A stretch of 64,000 nt of DNA from Polaribacter pectinis (lineage in GTDB: Bacteria; Bacteroidota; Bacteroidia; Flavobacteriales; Flavobacteriaceae): positions 217,501 through 281,500 of the forward strand of contig NZ_CP060695.1 of assembly GCF_014352875.1 (NCBI RefSeq). Reading direction: 5' to 3'. The position numbers and the translations under genes were made by a program. Shown piece by piece: positions 9,891 to 18,318 of the stretch. How positions within the stretch are numbered: position 1 is the stretch's first letter; each line of letters starts with the position of its first letter. The notes under the pieces were generated by a model. That model saw nothing but the letters and a program-made list of their open reading frames with translations. It searched no databases and was not told the origin of the DNA.

Positions 9891-10673
9891 ATGAAATACC
9901 CATTTTCTTACATTATTAAGCTTCAGTTTCTTGGATTTAGATTTTCTGGTTGGCAAAAACAGACAAATGCGAAGACTTTGCATGATATGGTTGATAAAAC
10001 CATTTCTTTTGTAATTGAAAAAGGAACTTATAAAACAATAGGGGTTGGTAGAACAGATGCAAAAGTATCTGCAAATTGTTATTATTTACAGCTTTTTACA
10101 GTTGATGAATTTGAAGAAGATGAATTTTTAAGTTCTTTAAACTCAAACTTTTCTGCTGATTTTAGAGCGCTTTCTATTAATAAGGTTGAAAGAAAATACA
10201 ATATTATTAATGTTCCTAAAGTAAAGGAGTATCATTATTACTTTGCTTTTGGTGAGAAAAGTCACCCTTTTTCTGCGCCTTTTATGGTTTCTTTAGAAGA
10301 AGATTTAGATATTGAAACCATGCAAAGAGCTGCAAAATTCTTTGAGGGAGAGCATTATTTTCATAAATATTGCACAAAACCATCAGAAAACACAATTCTT
10401 AAAAGAACGATTGATTCTTGCGAAATTGTAAAAAATGATATTTTAACGGCTAATTTCTTTCCTGAAAAAAGTTATGTTTTAAAAGTAAAGGGAAAAGGGT
10501 TTTTAAGATATCAGATTCGTTTAATGATGGCTACTTTTTTTGAAGTCGGAAAAGGAAATTTCGATTTAAACTTTATTGAAGCTTCTTTAAAAGAAGATAA
10601 TGATAGAATGTTTATGCGAAATATTGCACCTTCTTCTGGTTTGCAATTATTTGACATCCAATTAGAAGATTAG
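9891..10673 (+). CDS. TruA-like tRNA pseudouridine synthase
   Basis: Predicted to isomerise uridines to pseudouridine in RNA, probably in the tRNA anticodon arm. The 260-aa protein has the TruA-like order: FLGFRFSGWQKQ near residues 13-24, the catalytic-Asp motif GRTDAKVSA (Asp56) and the C-terminal FLRYQIRLMM block. The motif usually reads GRTDAGVHA in TruA; here Lys and Ser replace Gly and His, so this is a divergent member and may not be the main TruA. It stands alone, divergent from the porin operon and followed by a dispersed repeat and a terminator. Confidence 0.8.
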   Translation: MKYPFSYIIKLQFLGFRFSGWQKQTNAKTLHDMVDKTISFVIEKGTYKTIGVGRTDAKVSANCYYLQLFTVDEFEEDEFLSSLNSNFSADFRALSINKVERKYNIINVPKVKEYHYYFAFGEKSHPFSAPFMVSLEEDLDIETMQRAAKFFEGEHYFHKYCTKPSENTILKRTIDSCEIVKNDILTANFFPEKSYVLKVKGKGFLRYQIRLMMATFFEVGKGNFDLNFIEASLKEDNDRMFMRNIAPSSGLQLFDIQLED

Positions 10674-10680
10674 CTAATAG

Positions 10681-10780
10681 ACAAGCCTGCGCAAAGGATT
10701 GTAGCAATTGTTTGAGCTCTTTTTTGTATTTCACAAAAAAAGCGAGTGCGAAAAGCCTGACCTGAAAGGTTGCGCCCAAA
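10681..10780 (-). repeat. Dispersed ~95-bp repeat, copy A (reverse orientation)
   Basis: Read on the minus strand, this stretch aligns with 17281-17375 over its whole length. The core from ACTCGC to CTCAAACA (about 38 bases) differs at only two positions, and the flanks share TTTGGGCG, GGCTTT and CAATCC. The core holds a stem of a T-run ending in G facing CAAAAAA. It sits between truA and the convergent acyl-CoA dehydrogenase gene. The GC-containing ends are unlike the AT-rich spacers around it. I see no coding potential. Confidence 0.8.
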
Positions 10781-10782
10781 AG

Positions 10783-10813
10783 AAAAATCCACCTTTTAAA
10801 AAGATGGATTTTT
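10783..10813. terminator. Bidirectional terminator between truA and acyl-CoA dehydrogenase
   Basis: Inverted repeat AAAAATCCA / TGGATTTTT with further internal pairing (CTTTT/AAAAG). A-run and T-run on either side make it usable from both directions, fitting the convergent gene pair. Confidence 0.75.
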
Positions 10814-10836
10814 ATATCTTATATATAATGAGTAGT

Positions 10837-11979
10837 TTATCCTTTGATAACGCCTCTCGAAATTACGATTTTTTGAATCTCTGATGTTCCTTCATAAATC
10901 TGTGTAATTTTTGCATCTCGCATTAGACGTTCTACATGATATTCTTTTACGAAACCATTTCCACCATGAATTTGAACAGCTTCTACAGTTTGTTCCATGG
11001 CAACTTTAGATGCGTATAATTTTGCCATAGCAGAAGACATGTCGTAATTATTACCTTGGTCTTTGTCCCAGGCAGCTTTCATTACCAGCATTCTTGCAGC
11101 TTCAATTTCTGTGTACATGTCTGCCAATTTAAAAGCAATTGCTTGATGATTACAAATTTCTGTACCAAAGGCTTTACGTTCTTTCGAATATTTTAAAGCC
11201 AACTCATAACCTCCAGCAGCGATTCCTAAAGCTTGTGCTGCAATACCAATTCTACCACCAGAAAGTGTTTTCATTGCGAATTTAAAACCAAATCCATCTT
11301 CGCCAATTCTATTTTCTTTAGGCACCTTTACATCGTTAAATTGTAAAGTGTGTGTGTCTGAACCACGAATTCCTAATTTGTCTTCTTTAGGACCAACGTG
11401 AAAACCTTCTGTTCCTTTTTCTACAATAAAAGCATTAATTCCTCTGTGTCCTTTTGCTCTATCTGTTTGCGCAATTACTAAATAAACATCTGCTCTTCCG
11501 CCACTTGTAATCCAGTTTTTTGTTCCGTTAATTACATAATGGTCGCCTTTGTCTTCTGCAGTTGTTGCTTGCGAAGTAGCGTCTGAACCAGCTTCTGGTT
11601 CACTTAAACAAAATGCACCTACAAATTCTCCTGTTGCTAATTTTGTTAAATATTTTTGTTTTTGTTCTTCGGAAGCGTAAGCTTCTAATCCGTAACAAAC
11701 CAATGAATTGTTTACAGAAACAATTACTGAAGCAGAAGCATCAATTTTAGAAAGTTCTTCCATAATTAATACATAAGAAATGGCATCCATTCCACTTCCT
11801 CCGTATTTTGGATCTACCATAATTCCTAAAAAGCCTAAATCTCCCATTTTTTTAACTAATTCTTGTGGAAATTCTTGCTTGTTATCTCTTTCAATAACTC
11901 CTGGTAATAATTCTGTTTGTGCAAAATCTCTTGCAGCATCGCGAATCATTATATGTTCTTCTGTTAAACTAAAATCCAT
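10837..11979 (-). CDS. Acyl-CoA dehydrogenase (short/branched-chain type)
   Basis: FAD enzyme that makes the alpha,beta-double bond in acyl-CoA during fatty-acid or branched-chain amino-acid degradation, handing electrons to ETF. From the ATG ending at 11979 (MDFSLTEEHIMIRDAAR) it has 380 aa, the normal size. Signatures are AFCLSEPEAGSDA and, near the C-terminus, QIHGGNGFVKEYHVERLMRD and AKITQIYEGTSEIQ; the glutamate in YEGTSE is the usual catalytic-base position of this subgroup. A longer frame starting at 12045 overlaps the promoter and is not used. Exact chain specificity cannot be read from the sequence. Confidence 0.93.
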   Translation of the reverse strand: MDFSLTEEHIMIRDAARDFAQTELLPGVIERDNKQEFPQELVKKMGDLGFLGIMVDPKYGGSGMDAISYVLIMEELSKIDASASVIVSVNNSLVCYGLEAYASEEQKQKYLTKLATGEFVGAFCLSEPEAGSDATSQATTAEDKGDHYVINGTKNWITSGGRADVYLVIAQTDRAKGHRGINAFIVEKGTEGFHVGPKEDKLGIRGSDTHTLQFNDVKVPKENRIGEDGFGFKFAMKTLSGGRIGIAAQALGIAAGGYELALKYSKERKAFGTEICNHQAIAFKLADMYTEIEAARMLVMKAAWDKDQGNNYDMSSAMAKLYASKVAMEQTVEAVQIHGGNGFVKEYHVERLMRDAKITQIYEGTSEIQKIVISRGVIKG

Positions 11980-12014
11980 TGTATATATATTGTTATATTC
12001 GTAATTTAAGAGTG

Positions 12015-12045
12015 TAAAGATATCGATTTCGTAACATATTTTCAA
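12015..12045 (-). promoter_or_regulatory. Promoter of the acyl-CoA dehydrogenase gene
   Basis: Minus strand TTG, 20 bases, TATCTTTA: a 7/8 match to the -7 consensus with correct spacing. It would start transcription near 12009, about 30 bases before the ATG at 11979. This supports the short start. Confidence 0.65.
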
Positions 12046-12069
12046 TAGACTTTTATTATTTTTACAGAT

Positions 12070-13128
12070 ATGAATAAAAAAGAGGTTTTTTCAATAGGAG
12101 TAATGTCTGGAACGTCATTGGATGGAGTGGATTTAGTCTATGTGAAGTTTGAAAAGGATAATTACAGCGATTTTGAGATTTTACATGCTACAACAATTCC
12201 ATATTCGTTAGAATGGAAGCAATTTTTGCAAAATGCAATACATTCTTCAGAAAAAGAATTAGAAGATTTAGATATTGTTTACGGAAAGTATTTAGGTGGA
12301 ATTATAAATAATTTCATTTCTAATTTTAAAATTGAAAATATAGATTTTATTGCTTCTCATGGGCATACAATTTTGCATCAACCAGAAAAAGGAATCACAT
12401 TACAGGTTGGTTCTGGTAAAGAAATTTCAAAAATTACAAAACAAAAAGTAGTTTACGATTTTAGAACACAAGATGTTAAATTAGGTGGACAAGGAGCGCC
12501 ATTAGTCCCTATAGGAGATGAGTTATTGTTTTCTGAATATGATTATTGCTTAAACCTTGGAGGATTTGCAAATATCTCTTACAAACAAGATGATAAAAGA
12601 ATTGCTTTCGATATTTGTCCTGTTAATATTGTGTTGAATAAATACGCACAACAATTAGGTTTTGACTATGATGATAAAGGAAAAATAGCTTCTAATGGAA
12701 CTTTTTTAATGCAATTAGAAGCAGATTTAAGAATGTTGGAATTTTACAAAGAAAAACCACCAAAATCTTTAGGGTTGGAATGGGTTCAAAAAGAAATTTT
12801 TCCAAGATTAGAATCATCCACAAGAAAACCAGAAGATTTATTAAGAACATTTACAGATCACATTGCTTGGGCTATCACAAAAGTGATTACAAAAGATGCT
12901 AAAGTTTTGGTTACTGGAGGTGGCGCTTTTAATGAATATTTAATATCAAAAATAAAACAAATGAAAAAGGCAGAATTAATTGTGCCTTCAAAACAAATAA
13001 TCAACTTTAAAGAAGCTTTAATTTTTGCTTTTTTGGGATTGTTAAAGATTGATAATCAGGTTAATTGTTTAAAGTCGGTAACTGGAGCTGAAAAAGATCA
13101 TTCATCAGGTGTAATTTTTACACCATAG
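12070..13128 (+). CDS. anmK: Anhydro-N-acetylmuramic acid kinase
   Basis: Phosphorylates and opens 1,6-anhydro-MurNAc released by lytic transglycosylases, giving MurNAc-6-phosphate for peptidoglycan recycling. The 352-aa protein begins with the ATP-binding GVMSGTSLDGVDL (about residues 10-22), followed by ASHGHTILHQP, NLGGFANIS and the C-terminal VTGGGAFNEYL, all family marks. Divergent from the acyl-CoA dehydrogenase gene, with 24 bases between the long reading frames and about 90 between the chosen starts. A single gene; the murQ partner is not in this window. Confidence 0.95.
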   Translation: MNKKEVFSIGVMSGTSLDGVDLVYVKFEKDNYSDFEILHATTIPYSLEWKQFLQNAIHSSEKELEDLDIVYGKYLGGIINNFISNFKIENIDFIASHGHTILHQPEKGITLQVGSGKEISKITKQKVVYDFRTQDVKLGGQGAPLVPIGDELLFSEYDYCLNLGGFANISYKQDDKRIAFDICPVNIVLNKYAQQLGFDYDDKGKIASNGTFLMQLEADLRMLEFYKEKPPKSLGLEWVQKEIFPRLESSTRKPEDLLRTFTDHIAWAITKVITKDAKVLVTGGGAFNEYLISKIKQMKKAELIVPSKQIINFKEALIFAFLGLLKIDNQVNCLKSVTGAEKDHSSGVIFTP

Positions 13129-13167
13129 TTTTTAGTTTAAAAAATTTATAAAATCATTTTTTTACAT

Positions 13168-13175
13168 TAAGTTTG
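13168..13175 (+). promoter_or_regulatory. Likely -7 box of the Glu/Leu/Phe/Val dehydrogenase promoter
   Basis: TAAGTTTG matches TAnnTTTG exactly; a TTT stands 20 bases upstream in place of TTG. The predicted leader is about 125 bases, without an obvious hairpin. Lower certainty because the -33 box is imperfect. Confidence 0.4.
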
Positions 13176-13308
13176 TAAGTAGTAGTATAGTAATAATCAA
13201 AATAAATTTTTAAAATGAATCAACTTTAACTTCTCTAATATTAAAATTAAGTAGAAAATTGCTGAAAAAGTATTATTGAAATTAAGTTGAAAACATCAAA
13301 ATTTAAAA

Positions 13309-14541
13309 ATGAAAGAATTATTAAAAAGATACGAAAATAAACAACCAGAAATCGTTTTTCATTGGAAAGACCAAGAAACGGATGCAGAAGGTTGGACGGT
13401 TATAAACTCATTAAGAGGTGGTGCTGCAGGTGGTGGAACAAGAATGAGAAAAGGTTTAGACCAAAACGAAGTAATGTCTTTGGCTAAAACAATGGAAGTG
13501 AAATTTACAGTTTCTGGGCCAGCAATTGGTGGTGCAAAATCGGGTATTAATTTCGATCCAAACGATCCAAGAAAAAGAGGTGTTTTAGAACGTTGGTACA
13601 AAGCTGTTACTCCGCTTTTAAAACATTATTATGGAACTGGAGGAGACTTGAATGTAGATGCAGATAAAGATGTAATTCCAATTACTGAAGATTGTGGTGT
13701 TTGGCATCCGCAAGAAGGAATTTTTAATGGGCATTTTAAACCAACAGAAGCAGATAAAATTAATAGAATTGGTCAATTACGTTTAGGAGTTATTAAAGTA
13801 ATTGAAGACAAACAATATTCGCCAGATTTATCGAGAAAATATACAGTTGCAGATATGTTAACTGGTTATGGAGTGGCAGAAGCTGTAAAACATTATTATG
13901 ATATTTATGGTGGTAGAATAGAAGGAAAACGTGCAATTGTACAAGGTTTTGGAAATGTAGGTTCTGCAGCAGCTTATTATTTAACGCAGTTAGGCGCAAA
14001 AGTTGTTGGAATAATAGATAGACAAGGTGGAGTAATTAATGAGAAAGGTTTCACTAAAAATGAGATGACAGAATTGTTTTTATCGAAAGATGGAAATCAG
14101 TTGTCAACAAAAAATATGATTCCTTTTGAAGAAATAAATGAGAAGATTTGGAGTTTGCCCGCAGAAATTTTTGTTCCTGCTGCAGCTTCAAGATTGGTTT
14201 CTCAAAATCAGGTGCAACAAATGATAGATACTGGATTGGAAGTAATTTCTCCAGGAGCAAATGTGCCTTTTGCAGATAAAGAAATTTTCTTTGGGCCAAT
14301 TATGGAATATACAGATAGTCATTTAAGTTTGTTACCAGATTTTATATCCAACTGTGGAATTGCCAGGGTTTTTGCATATTTAATGGAAGCAAGAGTGACA
14401 TTACCAATGCAAGACAAAGCAATTTTTGATGATACATCGAATATCATTAAAAAAGCCCTGCAAAAGACATTCGCCAAAAGTGCATCAAAAACAAATATAT
14501 GCTCAACAGCATTCGAAATAGCATTAAAACAATTAATATAA
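13309..14541 (+). CDS. Glu/Leu/Phe/Val family amino-acid dehydrogenase
   Basis: Catalyses reversible NAD(P)-dependent oxidative deamination of an amino acid. The 410-aa protein has the substrate-binding block SGPAIGGAKSGINFDP, in which Lys77 is the expected catalytic lysine, then GTGGDLNVDADKD and the Rossmann motif QGFGNVGSAAA at about residues 207-217. C-terminal blocks PGANVPF and LPDFISNCGIARVF agree with this family. Glutamate or branched-chain substrate cannot be decided by eye. The nhaD gene follows after 14 bases, so they are probably co-transcribed. Confidence 0.88.
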   Translation: MKELLKRYENKQPEIVFHWKDQETDAEGWTVINSLRGGAAGGGTRMRKGLDQNEVMSLAKTMEVKFTVSGPAIGGAKSGINFDPNDPRKRGVLERWYKAVTPLLKHYYGTGGDLNVDADKDVIPITEDCGVWHPQEGIFNGHFKPTEADKINRIGQLRLGVIKVIEDKQYSPDLSRKYTVADMLTGYGVAEAVKHYYDIYGGRIEGKRAIVQGFGNVGSAAAYYLTQLGAKVVGIIDRQGGVINEKGFTKNEMTELFLSKDGNQLSTKNMIPFEEINEKIWSLPAEIFVPAAASRLVSQNQVQQMIDTGLEVISPGANVPFADKEIFFGPIMEYTDSHLSLLPDFISNCGIARVFAYLMEARVTLPMQDKAIFDDTSNIIKKALQKTFAKSASKTNICSTAFEIALKQLI

Positions 14542-14555
14542 ACTAAATTAAAAGT

Positions 14556-15965
14556 ATGGAATCAATAATTATAATCGTATTCGTAATGGGGTATTTAGCC
14601 ATTACATTAGAGCACAACATAAAATTAGATAAGTTAATACCGGCCTTAATTATGATGGCTGTTTGTTGGGCTTTGGTTGCACTTGGTGTAGATAATTTTA
14701 CAACTTGGTTCGATTCCAGTAAACATGCTTTAGTAGAAGGTTTTGGCAGTATGGTTCATGATGATAAATTGCATTTAGTTGAAGAAACTTTATTGCATCA
14801 TCTTGGGAAAACTGCAGAGATATTAGTGTTCTTATTAGGAGCAATGACAATTGTAGAAATTATTGATTATTTCGATGGTTTTTCAACCATTAAAAGCTTT
14901 ATAAAAACAAAAAAGAAGACAAAAATCTTATGGATTTTTTCAATCTTGGCTTTTATTTTATCAGCAATTATAGATAATTTAACAGCAACAATTGTATTAA
15001 TTTCTATACTTCAGAAAATTGTTAAAAATAGAGACGAAAGAATCTGGTTTGCAGGTTTAATTATTATCGCCGCAAACGCAGGTGGAGCTTGGTCGCCAAT
15101 TGGAGACGTTACTACAACAATGCTTTGGATTGGTAAAAAAGTAACTACTTTAAAATTGATAGAGTATTTATTACTACCTTCTTTATTATGTATGATAGTT
15201 CCAGCATTTATTGCTTCTTTCTTACCAGCTTTTAAAGGAGAAATAGATTTTGAAGAAGAGGCAGATAAGCCAAAAAGTCCACATAGTGGAAGAATGTTAT
15301 ATTTAGGTTTAGGAGCTATTGTTTTTGTACCAATATTTAAAACAATTACACATTTACCACCTTATGTTGGTATGATGTTATCTTTAGCAGTTGTAGCAAC
15401 ATTTGCAGAGATTTATAGTAACTCTAAATTCTCAATTTCAAGTGTAGAAGGAGAAGAAGCAGAAGAGCATGCTTTGGGAGCACATCACAGTCCTGTACAT
15501 GCATCATTATCTAAAATTGAAATGCCAAGTATTTTATTCTTCTTGGGAATTTTAATGGCAGTTGCTGCATTAGAATCATTAGGAATTTTATTCAATTTTG
15601 CATCTACTTTACAAGAAACAATACCAATGATGGGTACAGAAATGCATACTGCAGGAACTGCTGGAGTATCAGATTTAGTAGTTATGTTATTAGGAGTTGG
15701 TTCTGCTGTAATAGATAATGTGCCTTTAGTTGCAGCGAGTTTAGGAATGTTTTCTGAACCAATTGACAACGAATTATGGCATTTTATTGCATTTTCTGCT
15801 GGAACAGGAGGTTCTATGTTAATTATTGGTTCTGCTGCTGGTGTTGTAGCAATGGGAATGGAAAAAATAGATTTCTTCTGGTATTTCAAAAAAATATCTT
15901 GGCTGGCTTTAATCGGTTTTGTTGTTGGTTCTGCAACGTTTATGATTACAAGAACACTATTTTAA
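14556..15965 (+). CDS. nhaD: Na+/H+ antiporter, NhaD type
   Basis: Inner-membrane sodium/proton antiporter for sodium and pH homeostasis. The 469-aa sequence has about 12 hydrophobic segments. It contains LSAIIDNLTATIVLISIL and GSAVIDNVPLVAA, the paired IDN motifs of the ion-transporter superfamily that includes NhaD/ArsB, and ANAGGAWSPIGDVTTTMLW. A His/Glu-rich cytoplasmic loop lies around residues 290-315. It follows the dehydrogenase gene by 14 bases and ends at a strong terminator, before exbB. Confidence 0.92.
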   Translation: MESIIIIVFVMGYLAITLEHNIKLDKLIPALIMMAVCWALVALGVDNFTTWFDSSKHALVEGFGSMVHDDKLHLVEETLLHHLGKTAEILVFLLGAMTIVEIIDYFDGFSTIKSFIKTKKKTKILWIFSILAFILSAIIDNLTATIVLISILQKIVKNRDERIWFAGLIIIAANAGGAWSPIGDVTTTMLWIGKKVTTLKLIEYLLLPSLLCMIVPAFIASFLPAFKGEIDFEEEADKPKSPHSGRMLYLGLGAIVFVPIFKTITHLPPYVGMMLSLAVVATFAEIYSNSKFSISSVEGEEAEEHALGAHHSPVHASLSKIEMPSILFFLGILMAVAALESLGILFNFASTLQETIPMMGTEMHTAGTAGVSDLVVMLLGVGSAVIDNVPLVAASLGMFSEPIDNELWHFIAFSAGTGGSMLIIGSAAGVVAMGMEKIDFFWYFKKISWLALIGFVVGSATFMITRTLF

Positions 15966-15984
15966 TTAGATAAAAATAAATTTA

Positions 15985-16021
15985 AAAATGTCATTTCATC
16001 TTTCTTTTGAAATGACATTTT
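15985..16021 (+). terminator. Intrinsic terminator after nhaD
   Basis: Perfect 14-bp inverted repeat (AAAATGTCATTTCA / TGAAATGACATTTT) with a 9-nt loop and a T-run, 20 bases past the nhaD stop. Confidence 0.9.
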
Positions 16022-16103
16022 TTATGTGATATAAATTGATTCGTAAAATGAAACAATTTTAAAAAAGATTCCTCGTTAATATAAAGAACATAAAAAAATA
16101 TTC

Positions 16104-16793
16104 ATGTTATCATTTTTTCAAGAAAATAAAGAATTGTTAGAAGAAACAGTTTCTGAAGAAAAAACATTATCCATCTACAAATTAATTATGGATGGTGGTT
16201 TAGGAGGGCAAATAATAATCGCCATACTTTTTGTTTTATTAGCAGTCGCTATTTATATTTATTTCGAACGATTTTTTGCAATCAAAGCCGCTTCGAAAGT
16301 CGATAAAAACTTTATGAATCAGATTAAAGATTATGTTTCTAATGGAAAATTAGAATCTGCAGATGCATTGTGTAAAAGTAAAAACACACCAACTGCAAGG
16401 TTAATTGGAAAAGGAATCTCAAGAATAGGGAAACCATTAAATGATATAAGTACAGCCATTGAAACAGCAGGTAAATTAGAAGTTTATCAGCTAGAAAAAA
16501 ACGTAAGTGTTTTGGCAACAATTGCTGGTGCAGCACCAATGATAGGGTTTTTAGGAACCGTAATTGGAATGATTGTTGCAATTCACGAAATCGCAAATGC
16601 TGGTGGACAAATAGATATAAAAATGCTTTCAGACGGATTATACACAGCAATGACAACAACTGTTGGAGGTTTAATTGTCGGAATTATTGCCTATATAACC
16701 TACAATCATTTAGTAGTTAGAACAGATAAAGTAGTCTATCAAATGGAAGCAAAATCTGTAGAGTTTTTAGATTTGTTAAACGAACCTGTATAA
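16104..16793 (+). CDS. exbB: MotA/TolQ/ExbB proton-channel family protein
   Basis: Inner-membrane subunit of the proton-driven complex that energises TonB-dependent outer-membrane receptors. The 229-aa protein has a first membrane segment at about residues 32-54, then a cytoplasmic domain, and two more segments around GAAPMIGFLGTVIGMI (about 138-155) and TTTVGGLIVGIIAYI (about 190-205), the ExbB pattern. It is followed by exbD (88 bases) and tonB. Confidence 0.92.
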   Translation: MLSFFQENKELLEETVSEEKTLSIYKLIMDGGLGGQIIIAILFVLLAVAIYIYFERFFAIKAASKVDKNFMNQIKDYVSNGKLESADALCKSKNTPTARLIGKGISRIGKPLNDISTAIETAGKLEVYQLEKNVSVLATIAGAAPMIGFLGTVIGMIVAIHEIANAGGQIDIKMLSDGLYTAMTTTVGGLIVGIIAYITYNHLVVRTDKVVYQMEAKSVEFLDLLNEPV

Positions 16794-16805
16794 ATAAGTT
16801 TAAGG

Positions 16806-16852
16806 TTTAAAGTTTAGAATTCAAAGTTTCCAGCCGAATCCTAAATCTTAAA
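16806..16852. repeat. Imperfect inverted repeat between exbB and exbD
   Basis: The 17-base arms TTTAAAGTTTAGAATTC (16806-16822) and GAATCCTAAATCTTAAA (16836-16852) match at 14 of 17 positions around a 13-base loop. There is no terminal T-run, and the two flanking genes should be co-expressed, so it may be a transcript hairpin or an old repeat remnant. Function unknown. Confidence 0.5.
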
Positions 16853-16881
16853 TATTGAATTTTAAATTTTGAATACGAAGT

Positions 16882-17277
16882 ATGAATTTACGCGGAAGAA
16901 ATAAAGTAGATCCAACATTCAATATGTCGTCCATGACAGATATTGTTTTCTTATTATTGATATTTTTTATGTTAACATCCACTTTGGTAACAGTAAGTGC
17001 CATTGACGTTTTGCTACCAAAAGCAGGAGGAAAAACAGAAAATAATACTTCTGTGGCTGTAACAATTACTAATAAATCGTTGTTTTATATCGATAAAACA
17101 AAGGTAAGTTCATCAGAATTAGAAAGTGCGATTTTAAATAAAGTGGGTACAGATAAAAAGAAAACGATTGTAATTAGAGGTGATAAAGATGTGCCTTATA
17201 AAAATGTAATGAAAGTAATAGATATCGCAAATAAGAACAAATTAAAAATGATTTTAGCCGTAAAAGGAGGTAAATAA
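16882..17277 (+). CDS. exbD: ExbD/TolR family biopolymer transport protein
   Basis: Second subunit of the TonB motor. At 131 aa it has normal length: a short cytoplasmic N-terminus, one membrane helix (about residues 20-40) starting at Asp20 in SSMTDIVFLLLIFF, which corresponds to the essential membrane aspartate of ExbD, then a periplasmic domain ending in MILAVKGGK. It lies between exbB and tonB. A dispersed repeat sits between its stop codon and tonB. Confidence 0.92.
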   Translation: MNLRGRNKVDPTFNMSSMTDIVFLLLIFFMLTSTLVTVSAIDVLLPKAGGKTENNTSVAVTITNKSLFYIDKTKVSSSELESAILNKVGTDKKKTIVIRGDKDVPYKNVMKVIDIANKNKLKMILAVKGGK

Positions 17278-17280
17278 TTT

Positions 17281-17375
17281 TTTGGGCGTTTTAACGGGCT
17301 TTCATTACTCGCTTTTTTTGAGAAAAACAAAAAAGAGCTCAAACATGCCATTCAATCCCTAACGCAATTGCCTGT
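17281..17375 (+). repeat. Dispersed ~95-bp repeat, copy B
   Basis: Second copy of the element at 10681-10780, here in plus orientation and starting 4 bases after the exbD stop. It shares TTTGGGCG at the left end, ACTCGCTTTTTTTG and ACAAAAAAGAGCTCAAACA in the core, CAATCC and CGCA on the right. It fills most of the 149-base exbD-tonB gap. In both copies it directly follows a coding gene and reads on one strand as GGGCG...GCTTT...hairpin...CAATCC. Confidence 0.8.
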
Positions 17376-17426
17376 TTAATAAAAATGGTGTAAACTAAAC
17401 AAGACAATAATTCTTTATAAAAGAGA

Positions 17427-18257
17427 ATGAAAATATTAGAAACAAGACATAAACGTAAATCAGCAATAATAACAGCAATAATTTTAATGTTGTTGGTATT
17501 TGCAATTTTTAATTATGGAATGCAATATTTAGATCCGCCAGAAGAATATGGTTTGGCAATAAATTTTGGCGATTCTAATGTTGGAATGGGAGAACCTGTT
17601 GTAAATTCAAAAAAAACAGCACCAAAAGTTGTCGAGAAAAAAGAAGAGGTTGTAGAAGAAGTAAAGGAAACTCCGAAAGAAATAATTAAAGAAGAAATTA
17701 TTACAGAAGATACCACAGAAGATGTTCCTGTTGTAGAAAAAGTAAAAGAAAAGAAGAAAGAACCAATAAAAGAAGTTGTTAAAAAAGAAGTAAAGCCCAA
17801 AGAAAAACCAAAGTTAAAACCATCGAAGGAAAATCAAGATGCGTTAAATAAATTATTAAATGGAAATTCTTCGGATGGAGAACCAAAAGGCGAAGGAGAT
17901 GATAATATTGAAGGCGTAAAGGGTAAAGAAGGTGGAGACCCAACTTCCTCTAAATACTATGTAAACACAGGAAGTGGTTCAGGTGGAAATTATAATTTAG
18001 CAGGAAGAAAAGCATTATCAAAACCAAAAGAACAACCAGATTGTCAAGAAGAAGGTATAGTGGTTGTAAGAATTACTGTAGACAAAAATGGAAAAGTAAT
18101 TCGTGCAATTCCTGGGGTAAAAGGTTCTACTAATACAGCTGTTTGTTTGTTAAAACCAGCAAAAGAAGCTGCTTTAAAAACAAAATGGAATTCAGACTCT
18201 AAAGCGCCTTCAAAACAAACAGGAACTATTATTTATAAGTTTTCTTTGTCTAAATAA
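17427..18257 (+). CDS. tonB: Energy transducer TonB
   Basis: Spans the periplasm and transmits ExbBD motion to outer-membrane receptors. The 276-aa protein starts with a basic stretch and one membrane anchor (about residues 13-32). A long Glu/Lys/Pro/Val-rich spacer follows (about 55-140), then a Gly/Ser linker. The C-terminal domain (about 195-276) contains EEGIVVVRITVDKNGKV and ends in a TIIYKFSL strand. Third gene of the exbB-exbD-tonB set. Confidence 0.9.
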   Translation: MKILETRHKRKSAIITAIILMLLVFAIFNYGMQYLDPPEEYGLAINFGDSNVGMGEPVVNSKKTAPKVVEKKEEVVEEVKETPKEIIKEEIITEDTTEDVPVVEKVKEKKKEPIKEVVKKEVKPKEKPKLKPSKENQDALNKLLNGNSSDGEPKGEGDDNIEGVKGKEGGDPTSSKYYVNTGSGSGGNYNLAGRKALSKPKEQPDCQEEGIVVVRITVDKNGKVIRAIPGVKGSTNTAVCLLKPAKEAALKTKWNSDSKAPSKQTGTIIYKFSLSK

Positions 18258-18318
18258 TGTTTAATTTCATTATTTTTAGCTTTTACAATATCAAAAATAT
18301 AATTTTAAAAATTTATAT

